Under the pieces are notes generated by a model. That model did no database searches and was not told where the DNA came from. It worked only from the letters and a program-made list of their open reading frames with translations. Source: Alphaproteobacteria bacterium (GTDB lineage: Bacteria > Pseudomonadota > Alphaproteobacteria > UBA6615). From it: a DNA stretch of 64,000 nt. The first letter of the stretch is position 1; every line of letters starts with the position of its first letter. Location: contig JAALLF010000004.1 in the NCBI GenBank assembly GCA_011087645.1, forward strand, positions 202,987 through 266,986, in the 5' to 3' direction. Below, piece by piece: positions 51,255 through 59,632 of the stretch. Position numbers and translations under genes: made by a program.

Positions 51255-52214
51255 CTACTCGGCTGCCGCTCGAGCCGGGTCTTCCGCGGTGAGTCCCGCG
51301 GCGTCCATCGCTTCGGCAATGCGGGCGACTTCGGTGGCCGTCAGCTTAACCAGGGGCGGCCGCACCACAGCGCGGTCTTGACGGCCGAGTAAGACCAACG
51401 CCTCTTTCATGCGGTTATGCATATCGCCGAACGGGTCGCTGTAGAACACTTGCGAGGTGTGCCAGATACGGTCGGCGAGCGCCTTGGCGACGCTCAAATC
51501 ATTCACCTGCACGGCGTTGAACAGGGCCACCTGCAGATCGGCAATCACCGAGCCGGCGCCCGAGAGTAGGCCGTTGGCGCCCATCACCAGCGAGGACATC
51601 AGCCAGGCCGAATTGGTCGACAGCACATTGATCGGCCGCGGCAGGGTTTGCAGCACGCGGATATGGCGCTCATGGTCTTGCGCCGGCGACCAGTCCTTGA
51701 CCGCGCGGATGGTCGGAACCTCTTCCGCCAGATCGACCAGGGTATCGAGCGAATAAGCCAACTCGTCACCATACTGAAAGACGATCAGCGGCAGATCAGT
51801 GGCGTCGGCGATGGTCTTGAAATGGGTTAGCGCCATTTCCGGCCGGTGGCGAACCCCGCCCATACGCATGGACTGAGGCGGAAAGCAGAGCAGGGTCGAC
51901 GCGCCGCCAGCCTCGGCCATGCGCGCCAACCGTGCCGCTTCCAGACTGCCGTCGGCGTAGATGCCGTTGATCAACGGCACCCGGTCGCCGATTTCATCGC
52001 CGGCAATATCCAGCAACCGCGCCTGCTCATCGAAGCTACAGGCATGCACCTCCGAGGAATGACCGTTGACGGTGACCGCGGTTATCCCGTTCGTACCGGC
52101 AACATAGGACAAATGTCGGCGAGTCTCCGCTTCATTGATGGCGAAGTCCTCATCAAAAGCGAGCAACGCGGCGGGAATTACACCGTGGGGGACGTAGTCC
52201 TTGAACCGGGCCAT
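51255..52214 (-). CDS. Dihydrodipicolinate synthase-family lyase
   Basis: This 319-residue TIM barrel is of the DapA/NAL superfamily. The Schiff-base Lys is in TIRAVKDWSPA. The Tyr motif differs (VFQYGDEL instead of YNIP) and the Thr-Thr pair is replaced by GHSSE, so it is not a second DapA. Related enzymes include aldolases and dehydratases of sugar acids. It is a single gene in its surroundings; the alpha/beta hydrolase upstream is on the same strand, 62 bp away, and may be cotranscribed. Confidence 0.87.
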   Translation of the reverse strand: MARFKDYVPHGVIPAALLAFDEDFAINEAETRRHLSYVAGTNGITAVTVNGHSSEVHACSFDEQARLLDIAGDEIGDRVPLINGIYADGSLEAARLARMAEAGGASTLLCFPPQSMRMGGVRHRPEMALTHFKTIADATDLPLIVFQYGDELAYSLDTLVDLAEEVPTIRAVKDWSPAQDHERHIRVLQTLPRPINVLSTNSAWLMSSLVMGANGLLSGAGSVIADLQVALFNAVQVNDLSVAKALADRIWHTSQVFYSDPFGDMHNRMKEALVLLGRQDRAVVRPPLVKLTATEVARIAEAMDAAGLTAEDPARAAAE

Positions 52215-52276
52215 GACGTGAAACCTCTGCTGGATCGAGACGTAGCCGCGATTCTACCGCAAAACCTGCGGCAGCC

Positions 52277-53485
52277 CTAGCCGTGTTCGTATTCGCCCAA
52301 AGTGGCGCCCTCCTCCACATAGACTGTGCGTTCGTAACCGCTTGGCCGGCCCTCGTTCAGGGTGGTGAGCAGCCAGTCGGCCATCGCCGGATAAATCTCC
52401 GCCGCCACTTCACCCATGGGATGGAAGATGCCTTCGTACAGCCATAGCTCGCTGGGTCCGGCGAGATTTTCGCGGAAGGTGGCGATATCGGCCGGCGCGC
52501 ACAACTCGTCCATGTCGCCGGCGACCAACAAATGGGGCACTTTTAGGCCCTTGGCGACATCGGGCAAATGATCCATGCCGGTCATGAACTGATCGAATTC
52601 CGCCTCGTCGGTATAGCCAGTCATATACATGAAGATACGTTTGAAGTTGGGCTGGGCCTGCTCAAAGATCGTATCGAAAGTGCCCACATTGGCCATCTGG
52701 CCGCACACCGCTTTCACGCGGTCATCGTGAGCGCCGACCTGCACCCCCCAGCGCGAGCCCATGCTCATGCCCATGACGCCGATGCGTTCCGCATCCACGT
52801 CGTCGCGCGCAACCAGCCAATCGATCACCGCCGACGCCGCCAGTTGATAATTATCCTCGGTCAGCCACACGGCGTTGGAATTACACTCGCCCTGCCCCGG
52901 CCCGTCGATGGCGCAGACATTCATGCCGCGGGTCAGGTAGTCGTTATTATAGGGATTGGCGACGTCCTCTTTGATCGCATCCATACCCGGAATGATCAGC
53001 ATGGTCGGCTTGGGACCGTCGCCCGGCGCCTTGTGGAAGACCGCATGGGTCTTTTGGCCCGATGCGAATTCCGGCGAATGTTTCTCCATGACGCCGTCCG
53101 ATAATTCGATGACCTTGTCGTAGCAGCGGTAGAGCGAGCGGTAGGATTCTTCCTTCTGGGCGTTGCCGTGGACGGGAATAAGATGCTGGGCGCGGCCGAA
53201 GCACAGCGCCGCCCGATGGTAGAGCTGGCGCGCGGTAACGATGCGGCCTTGGCCCTCGGCCGCCTTGGCCAGCGTCTCCAGCGCCGTCGCCCGCTTCGCC
53301 CACGCCTTGGGGAACGACCGGCGGCCGGTCACCTTGGTATAGACAGCATGGAGATCTTCCATCATGAAGCCGCGCGACAACCGCGTGCCCATGATGCCGG
53401 GATGCAAGACATCCTCGTTGTCCGACAGCATCAGAAAATTGTCGAAAATCCAGCCCTGATCGCCGCGCAATTGTGGTTTCGCCAT
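52277..53485 (-). CDS. Alpha/beta hydrolase (DUF1100/2,6-dihydroxypseudooxynicotine hydrolase-like)
   Basis: The 402-residue protein has an N-terminal helical cap and a C-terminal alpha/beta-hydrolase domain. The nucleophile is in GMSMGSRWG, the acid is probably the Asp of VAGDMDELCAP, and the catalytic His is in EGIFHPMGE. The layout matches family S9-like hydrolases such as the C-C hydrolase of nicotine degradation. ATG 53485 (MAKPQLRG) follows GGGGGAG; the frame continues to 53551. Substrate unknown. Confidence 0.86.
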   Translation of the reverse strand: MAKPQLRGDQGWIFDNFLMLSDNEDVLHPGIMGTRLSRGFMMEDLHAVYTKVTGRRSFPKAWAKRATALETLAKAAEGQGRIVTARQLYHRAALCFGRAQHLIPVHGNAQKEESYRSLYRCYDKVIELSDGVMEKHSPEFASGQKTHAVFHKAPGDGPKPTMLIIPGMDAIKEDVANPYNNDYLTRGMNVCAIDGPGQGECNSNAVWLTEDNYQLAASAVIDWLVARDDVDAERIGVMGMSMGSRWGVQVGAHDDRVKAVCGQMANVGTFDTIFEQAQPNFKRIFMYMTGYTDEAEFDQFMTGMDHLPDVAKGLKVPHLLVAGDMDELCAPADIATFRENLAGPSELWLYEGIFHPMGEVAAEIYPAMADWLLTTLNEGRPSGYERTVYVEEGATLGEYEHG

Positions 53486-53632
53486 TTCGGTCACTCCCCC
53501 GTTAAATCTTCTTCGTTGAGCCCTTATCCGGGCTAATGATGTTTTAAGCACCCCGCCCCTATTTTGAAACGATTAGTTGCTTGTTCGGACGAATTGCACG
53601 CGTATAACGAGGCCGGATTTTCGAGGGAAATT

Positions 53633-54505
53633 ATGACCGACCGGCAGCAATTCGACCGACGCTACATTTTGAACCTGTCCTGCCCCGACCAAATGGGCAT
53701 TGTGGCGGGGGTCGCCAGCTTTCTGGCGCAGCAGGAATGTAACATTCTGGAGTCCGCCCAGTTCGACGACGAGCTGTCGGGCCGCTTTTTCATGCGCACG
53801 GTGTTCGGCGCCGGCGCCTCGACCCCGGACCAGGCAAACTTGGCGACCGCGTTCGGACCGATCGCCCAACGGTTTGCCATGGATTGGCGGTTACACGACC
53901 AAAACGCCAAGCCCCGAGTGCTGCTCATGGTCTCGAAACCGGGCCATTGTCTAAACGATCTGTTGTACCGGGTGAGCATCGGCGCGCTTGACGTGGAAGT
54001 GGTCGCCGTGGTGTCGAACCATCCGGACCAGAAATCGCGCGCCGACTTCTACGGCGTGCCCTATCATCATCTGCCGATCACGCCGGAGACCAAACCCGAA
54101 CAGGAAGCCCAGGTGCTACAGATCGTCGAGGAAACGGACGCTGAATTGGTGGTGCTGGCGCGCTATATGCAAATCCTGACGCCGGAGACCTGCGCCAAGC
54201 TGGCTGGCCGGGCGATCAATATTCACCACTCGTTTTTGCCGGGATTCAAGGGCGCCAAGCCCTATCACCAAGCCCATGCGCGCGGCGTCAAAATTATCGG
54301 CGCCACGGCGCACTATGTCACCGCGGATTTGGACGAAGGCCCGATCATCGACCAGGAGACCACTCGGGTCAGCCACGCCCATCCGCCCGAAGAGCTGGAA
54401 CGGTTGGGCCGCGATTTGGAAAATCTAGTCCTCGCCCGCGCGGTACGCTACCACGTACAGCACCGGGTGATCCTCAATGAAGACCGCACGGTGGTGTTCG
54501 CCTAA
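53633..54505 (+). CDS. purU: Formyltetrahydrofolate deformylase
   Basis: PurU hydrolyses 10-formyl-THF to THF and formate, balancing the C1 pool. The 290 residues contain an N-terminal ACT domain (ILNLSCPDQMGIVAGVASFLAQQECNILESAQFDD) and a formyltransferase-type catalytic domain. The triad Asn-His-Asp is in INIHHSFLPGFKGAKPYHQA and DLDEGPIIDQE. The start at ATG 53633 follows GAGGGAAA; the frame is open to 53564. It is divergent from the hydrolase gene. Confidence 0.95.
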   Translation: MTDRQQFDRRYILNLSCPDQMGIVAGVASFLAQQECNILESAQFDDELSGRFFMRTVFGAGASTPDQANLATAFGPIAQRFAMDWRLHDQNAKPRVLLMVSKPGHCLNDLLYRVSIGALDVEVVAVVSNHPDQKSRADFYGVPYHHLPITPETKPEQEAQVLQIVEETDAELVVLARYMQILTPETCAKLAGRAINIHHSFLPGFKGAKPYHQAHARGVKIIGATAHYVTADLDEGPIIDQETTRVSHAHPPEELERLGRDLENLVLARAVRYHVQHRVILNEDRTVVFA

Positions 54506-54510
54506 ATCGC

Positions 54511-56823
54511 CTACGCCGATTGGATCGCCTGCCAGACTTTCTCCGGTGTCGCCGGCGTGCTGATATCGCTCACCCCGAGCGGCGCCAGGGCATCGATGAT
54601 GGCGTTGATTACCGTCGGCGTGGCAGCCACGGTGCCGCCCTCGCCAACCCCCTTGATCCCCAGCGGGTTCGACGCGCTGGCCACCGGGCTGAAATCGACC
54701 AGGATCTCGGGCATCATATCGGCGCGCGGCACCCCGTAATCCATCAGCGAGCCTGACAGAAGCTGGCCGTTATCGCTGTCGTAAGCCATGTCCTCGGTGA
54801 GCGCCTGGCCGACGCCCTGGACCACCCCGCCATGGATCTGACCCTGGGCCAGCAGCGGATTGACCACCGTGCCGATATCGTCGACCACGGAATAACGGTC
54901 GATGGTCACAGCGCCGGTATCCGGATCGACCTCGACCTCGCAGATATGACAACCGTTGGGGAAACTCGGCACGTCGGCGGCGAATGCGCCGGCGCCTTGC
55001 AGGCCAACGCCGAGCTCAGCCGGCATGTGCACGGGAATGAACGACATCTGCGCCACCTGGCCGATCGGCATTTCCTTATCGGTGCCGGCGATAACGAACT
55101 TGCCGTCGGCGAAATCGATGTCGGCGGAATCCGCTTCCATGAAATGGGCGGCGAACTTCTTGCCCCGGTCGATCACATCGTCGGCCGCCGCGCGTAAGGC
55201 GCTGCCGCCGACCATCATGCTGCGCGACGCGTAAGTGCCGCGGCCAATGGTGATTTGATCGGTATCGGCCTGGGCCAGCCGGATATTCTCCATGGGAATG
55301 CCCAGCCAACCGGAAACCATCTGGCCGTATGAGGTCTCGTGGCCCTGGCCGTGGTTCATGGTGCCGGCATGGATTGTCACCGTGCCGCTGGGATCGAAAC
55401 GGATTTCCATCCGCTCATTGAAGATGCCGGTATTGTCCACATAGTAGATGACCGAACGGCCGCGCTGCTTGCCCGCGTCGGTGCTGGCGGCCAAACGGCT
55501 TTCATAACCGTCCCAATCGGCCTGGGCTTGGCATTTGTCGAGGGCGGTCGAATAGTCGCCGGTATCGTAGGTCCAGCCGGTATGGGTGGCGAACGGCATT
55601 TGATCCGGCTGAATGAAGTTCTTACGGCGAATTTCCGCCCGATCGATGCCCATCTCGTGTGCCGCGGCGTCGATCAGACGCTCCATGATATAGACCGCTT
55701 CGGGCCGGCCAGCGCCCCGGTAGGGAACGGTCGGCGCAGTATTGGTGAAGACCGCGCCGCTCATGACATCGACCGCCGGAATTTCATAAACCGTCTGCGC
55801 CAGTTTCAGCGAAAACACGAGGGGTATGGCGCCGGCGCCTTCGATATAGGCCCCAACATTGTGATAGCCCTTCCAACGCAGGCCGGTGAACTTGCCCTCG
55901 GCGTCGAGCGCCAGTTCGGCCTCAACGGTTTGATCGCGCCCGCCATCGTCGCCGAGTAATACGTCGGAGCGCGAGCCAATCCATTTGACCGGACGCTCGA
56001 GACGCCGCGCCGCCCAAACGACGACAGCCTCTTCCGGATAGACGTGACCCTTCATGCCAAATCCACCGCCGACGTCGCGAGCGACGACGCGAATTTGGCT
56101 TTCCGGCACATGGAGAATCTGCTGGCTCAGGCCATGGCGAATGCCGTGGGCGTTCTGGGTGCTGGTATAAAGCGTGTACTTGTCGGTCCCCCGGTCATAG
56201 TCGCCAATCGCCCCGCGCGGCTCCATGGTCATGGCGTTGAGACGGTTATTATGAATGCTGACGCGGGTGACATGGTGCGCGCTGGCAATCGCCGCCTCGG
56301 TCGCCTCCGCATCGCCCATGCGCAGGGTGAAAGAAGTGTTGTTCGCCGCCTCTTCGTATAACTGCGGCGCACCGTCGGCGGCCGCCTCAACCGAATGCAC
56401 CACCGCCGGCAATTCCGCATAATCGATGTCAACCAAATCGGCGGCGTCGTGGGCCTGCGCTTCGCTCTGCGCGATCACCACCACGACCCGCTCGCCGACA
56501 TAGCGGACCCGGTCTACCGCCAACGGCATATGCTCGGTGCGATGCCCCTTCGGACCGCCCATATCTTCCGGCATCATTTCCGGCGGCACGAAGCCCATGC
56601 CGTCGCCGACATAGTCCTGGCCGGTGAGCACCGCGACCACGCCGGGCGCGGCCTCGGCGGCGGCGGTATCGATCGATTTGATGTCCGCATGGGCGTGGGT
56701 CGAATAGATGAATACCGCATGGGTTTGCCGGGCGAGTTCGATATCGCTGACATATTGGCCCCGGCCGGTCAGGAACCGCGGGTCTTCTTTTCGCTTAACC
56801 GATTGTCCGATACCGAACTGCAT
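54511..56823 (-). CDS. Xanthine dehydrogenase/CoxL-family molybdopterin-binding subunit (orphan)
   Basis: This 770-residue large subunit of a molybdenum hydroxylase has the N-terminal KRKEDPRFLTGRGQYVSDI and GVVAVLTG patterns and the cofactor motif VARDVGGGFGMKGHVYPEE. The active-site loop is PYRGAGRPEAVYIMERL, related to the AYRGAGR loop of form II CoxL-like enzymes rather than AYxCSFR of true CO dehydrogenase. The catalytic Glu is in the GVGEGGT stretch near the end. Small (2Fe-2S) and medium (FAD) subunit genes are missing on both sides, so it must pair with products from elsewhere. The ATG follows GGAGGAGAG. Confidence 0.9.
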   Translation of the reverse strand: MQFGIGQSVKRKEDPRFLTGRGQYVSDIELARQTHAVFIYSTHAHADIKSIDTAAAEAAPGVVAVLTGQDYVGDGMGFVPPEMMPEDMGGPKGHRTEHMPLAVDRVRYVGERVVVVIAQSEAQAHDAADLVDIDYAELPAVVHSVEAAADGAPQLYEEAANNTSFTLRMGDAEATEAAIASAHHVTRVSIHNNRLNAMTMEPRGAIGDYDRGTDKYTLYTSTQNAHGIRHGLSQQILHVPESQIRVVARDVGGGFGMKGHVYPEEAVVVWAARRLERPVKWIGSRSDVLLGDDGGRDQTVEAELALDAEGKFTGLRWKGYHNVGAYIEGAGAIPLVFSLKLAQTVYEIPAVDVMSGAVFTNTAPTVPYRGAGRPEAVYIMERLIDAAAHEMGIDRAEIRRKNFIQPDQMPFATHTGWTYDTGDYSTALDKCQAQADWDGYESRLAASTDAGKQRGRSVIYYVDNTGIFNERMEIRFDPSGTVTIHAGTMNHGQGHETSYGQMVSGWLGIPMENIRLAQADTDQITIGRGTYASRSMMVGGSALRAAADDVIDRGKKFAAHFMEADSADIDFADGKFVIAGTDKEMPIGQVAQMSFIPVHMPAELGVGLQGAGAFAADVPSFPNGCHICEVEVDPDTGAVTIDRYSVVDDIGTVVNPLLAQGQIHGGVVQGVGQALTEDMAYDSDNGQLLSGSLMDYGVPRADMMPEILVDFSPVASASNPLGIKGVGEGGTVAATPTVINAIIDALAPLGVSDISTPATPEKVWQAIQSA

Positions 56824-57003
56824 ATGATCTCTCCTCCGGGTAAATCGCTGGCGGATTTGGCATCCGCGTTCGTTGCCGACAGTCTGGCACGTCGAATGGC
56901 ATGACGAAATGGATGTTTCGGGCCGATATCGACGAAAGGGACAGAAAATTGACCGGGACCGCTAAATGTTTCTAACTAGCAGGGTGAAATTTGGAGGGAT
57001 GCA

Positions 57004-57810
57004 ATGGCCGAGGCCCAAATCGAGCAGCAGGAAACAGAAATTCAACTCATCATCGACGCGCCGATCGCGACCGTCACCATCAACCGCGCCGAGGACGAGA
57101 ACCGCCTAACCCGGGCGAATCTGGAACGGCTGGGCGAGATCGCCAATATATTGCAAGCCAGTGACGACGTGCAGGCGGTCCTAATCACCGGAACCGGCGA
57201 TGATTTCTTCTCCGCTGGCTTGCTCAATCCGGTGATCCGCGCCGCCATGTCGAAAGACGAAGTGCTCGAGACCGTCATATTGGCCAATACTGTATTCGAC
57301 GCCATCGAAGCCCTGCCGCAAATCGTCATCGCGGTCCTCAACGGGTCGATCCGCGCCGGCGCCAGCGAGTTGGCGCTGGTCTGCGATATTCGTTTGGTGG
57401 CCGACCACGCGACCCTCGCCCTGCCGGAGGCCAAATGGGGTGGCTTTCCGGGCGCCGGCGCGCCGCACCGCCTGCCCATGGTGATCGGGCAAGGCCGCGC
57501 GCTGGAGCTGATCTGCACCGGAAGGGAGATCGACGCCGCCACGATGGAGCGAGTTGGCTTTGTTGAGTACGCCATACCTGCCAATGACTTATGGGACTTT
57601 GCTCTGACTATGGCACAACAGATTGGCGCCAACGGACCACTGGCGATCCGCGGCGCCAAGCGCATCATGCGCGTGCGGCAGGAGCCTGGCTTCAAGGCCG
57701 CGCGCGAATTATCGGACGCGCTGCGTCACGCGCTGGAATGGAGCCACGATGTCGACGAAGGCATGGCCGCCCACCGGGAAAATAGGACACCTAATTTCAC
57801 CGGCAGATAG
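57004..57810 (+). CDS. Enoyl-CoA hydratase/isomerase-family protein
   Basis: This 268-residue crotonase-fold protein begins VTINRAEDENRLTRANLERLGEIANIL. The first oxyanion-hole segment is GTGDDFFSAGLLNPVI and the second NGSIRAGASELALVCDIRLVADH. The usual catalytic Glu positions are not both obvious (AKWGGFPGAGA), so hydratase activity is uncertain; it could be another crotonase-type enzyme. The ATG follows GGAGGG. A small exported protein gene follows by 10 bp. Confidence 0.87.
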   Translation: MAEAQIEQQETEIQLIIDAPIATVTINRAEDENRLTRANLERLGEIANILQASDDVQAVLITGTGDDFFSAGLLNPVIRAAMSKDEVLETVILANTVFDAIEALPQIVIAVLNGSIRAGASELALVCDIRLVADHATLALPEAKWGGFPGAGAPHRLPMVIGQGRALELICTGREIDAATMERVGFVEYAIPANDLWDFALTMAQQIGANGPLAIRGAKRIMRVRQEPGFKAARELSDALRHALEWSHDVDEGMAAHRENRTPNFTGR

Positions 57811-57820
57811 GATGTGAACC

Positions 57821-58165
57821 ATGATCAAGTACCTGACCTTGCTCGCTGTCGGATCGCTAACCCTGGCCGTGCTGTTGCCCGCGAGCGTCGCGCACGCCGA
57901 TGCCATTGACGGCCACTGGTGCCACAGCAAAGACGGCCGCATCGAGATCAGCGGACCAAGCATCGTGACCCCGGGCGGCACCCAACTGCTGGGGACCTAT
58001 GGCCGCCACTCGTTTGCATATGTGGTTCCCGCCACCGAACCCGCCGCGGGCGCGACGCTCAACATGATCCTCATCGACGACGACACGGTGCATCTGACAA
58101 AAGGATCGGACGCCACATCGCAAACGCCGCAAATCTGGCACCGCTGCCCCGCGCCGATTAGCTAG
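57821..58165 (+). CDS. Small exported protein of unknown function
   Basis: The 114-residue protein has a signal peptide (about 1-26, ending AHA). The mature part has two Cys (HWCHSKD and WHRCPA) that may bond. It contains beta-strand segments such as GRIEISGPSIVTPGGTQLLGTYGRHSFAYVVP, suggesting a small barrel. I do not recognise a family. It is probably cotranscribed with the crotonase gene 10 bp upstream. Confidence 0.65.
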   Translation: MIKYLTLLAVGSLTLAVLLPASVAHADAIDGHWCHSKDGRIEISGPSIVTPGGTQLLGTYGRHSFAYVVPATEPAAGATLNMILIDDDTVHLTKGSDATSQTPQIWHRCPAPIS

Positions 58166-58266
58166 GCTGGTTTAGACCGGAATTAGAGTAGCTAGAGCAT
58201 GATTTATTTAGAGGTAGCGATTGATTTAGGTCCATCTGTAAATCTGCTGTCGCCCTGGGCGTTAAG

Positions 58267-58388
58267 CCCCTCTCCTTTTGGGAGAGGGGTTGGGGTGAGG
58301 GGTTACGCTATATCCAGGAAACTCGGCGCCGTCCCTAACCCCTCACCCGGCTCGCTTTCGCTCGCCACCCTCTCCCGCCGGGAGAGGG
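58267..58388. repeat. REP-like element, CTCTCC-type
   Basis: A hairpin CCCCTCTCC...GGAGAGGGG (58267-58289) and a second CCCTCTCCCGCCGGGAGAGGG (58368-58388) flank exact inverse arms GGTGAGGGGTTA (58294-58305) and TAACCCCTCACC (58336-58347). This family of dispersed palindromes is common in proteobacterial intergenic regions. It is distinct from the TTCGAGAC/TTCGACAGG elements earlier in the window and sits in the convergent gap between 58165 and 58415. Confidence 0.8.
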
Positions 58389-58414
58389 TTTGCAGCCCTG
58401 CAGGTTAATAATGA

Positions 58415-59170
58415 CTAGGAAATCGTCAGGCCGCCATCGACGGCGAGCACATGGCCGTTGACATAGGCCGAGGCCGGGCTGGCCAGATAGGACACCGCCC
58501 CCGCCATATCCTCAGGCGCGCCAAACCGGCCCATAGGAATTTTCGCCATATTGGCGTCGCGCCGCTCGGGGTTGGCGGCCAAAATCTCAGCCCGCAACTT
58601 GGTCTCAACGGTGCCCGGCGCCACCGCGTTCACGCGGATAGCGTATTGCGCCCACTCTACCGCCAGATGGCGTGTAATACCGCCGACCGCGGCCTTGGAT
58701 ATACCGTAGGGCGACACGCCCGGCGCGCCCATGGTGGTGAAGGTCGAGGCGATATTGATGATATTGCCCGGCCGCCCGGTATCGATCAGATGGCGGGCAA
58801 CCTCTAACGCCATAAAATAACTGCCCTTGACGTTGACCGTCATCACCTGGTCCCACTGCTCCGGGGTCACCTCGAGCGCCGGCCGGGCGATCAGCAAGCC
58901 GGCATTGTTCACCAGAACGTCGATTTGGCCCATCGCCTCGATGGTTTGGGCGGTTGCGCTTTCGATGCTTTCCATCGACAGCAAATTAAGCTCGACCGCC
59001 GCCGCGCGGCCGCCCGCCGCCTCGATAGCGCCGACCGTATCGCCCAGATCGTCGGCGTTGAGTTCGGTCACCGCGACATCGAAGCCGTCGCGCGCCAAGG
59101 TTTGAGCAATCTCCGCACCTAGTCCGTAGGACGCCCCGGTGACCAGCGCGACTGGTCGTTTATCGGCCAT
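58415..59170 (-). CDS. SDR-family oxidoreductase
   Basis: This 251-residue classical SDR has TGASYGLGAEIA for the cofactor, NNAGLL, catalytic Ser in IINIASTFTTM and YGISK with Tyr/Lys, ending in the family AVDGGLTIS. The fold and length suit 3-oxoacyl reductases and sugar or polyol dehydrogenases. Asp/Glu after the second strand (TELNADDLGD) suggests a preference for NAD(H), but this is weak evidence. The ATG follows GGGGAGG. It is alone on its strand, close to the NIPSNAP gene upstream. Confidence 0.9.
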   Translation of the reverse strand: MADKRPVALVTGASYGLGAEIAQTLARDGFDVAVTELNADDLGDTVGAIEAAGGRAAAVELNLLSMESIESATAQTIEAMGQIDVLVNNAGLLIARPALEVTPEQWDQVMTVNVKGSYFMALEVARHLIDTGRPGNIINIASTFTTMGAPGVSPYGISKAAVGGITRHLAVEWAQYAIRVNAVAPGTVETKLRAEILAANPERRDANMAKIPMGRFGAPEDMAGAVSYLASPASAYVNGHVLAVDGGLTIS

Positions 59171-59217
59171 CGTGCGGCCTCCCCCTGGTTATAATTACCG
59201 CTTGTAGCGCGGCTTAT

Positions 59218-59541
59218 TTACTGTGCGGTCGATTTCGGCGTCGGCAGGATGCGGGTGATGATCATGCCGTCGCGGTCAAGCATATCGGGGACCCGCGGCG
59301 AGATTTCATTCTTCCAGTGATCGCTTTCATAGACCGCCGCATAAAGCTTCTCACGGTCGGCCTCGTCTTCGAACCGGCGCAGCCAGAAATACGCGGTGTC
59401 GTCTTCCTCGCCGCGGTAGCTGCCGGTGATGACCATGCCTTTGGAGATTTGGAACGGGATAATCTCGGTTTCCATCATCTCGACCCATTCGTCCATTTTC
59501 CCGGGCCAAACTTTGTATTGCCGTAATTCGTAAAAAGCCAT
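59218..59541 (-). CDS. NIPSNAP-family protein
   Basis: The 107-residue protein is a dimeric alpha+beta barrel of the NIPSNAP type: MAFYELRQYKVWPGKMDEWVEMME, FQISKGMVITGSYRGEEDDTAYFWLRRF and YESDHWKNEISPRVPDML. Such proteins are small ferredoxin-like folds with no fixed activity. ATG 59541 follows GGGAGAGGGG. It is divergent from the CoA-transferase gene (92-bp gap), and the pair may share control. Confidence 0.87.
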   Translation of the reverse strand: MAFYELRQYKVWPGKMDEWVEMMETEIIPFQISKGMVITGSYRGEEDDTAYFWLRRFEDEADREKLYAAVYESDHWKNEISPRVPDMLDRDGMIITRILPTPKSTAQ

Positions 59542-59632
59542 TTCCCCTCTCCCTTGTTTTTGTGCCATGTCCTTGCCGGCCAGCTATTCTAACCCGACAA
59601 TAGGGCTGTTCTATAGGGGAGCTTTTCTCGAA

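Noticed and set aside
51255..52214. Second dapA (lysine biosynthesis).
   Set aside because: It lacks the Thr-Thr pair and YNIP motif of true DapA, which is fully present at 7108-7986.
54511..56823. Aerobic carbon monoxide dehydrogenase (coxL).
   Set aside because: The active-site loop is PYRGAGR, not the AYxCSFR of CO dehydrogenase, and coxM/coxS are missing.
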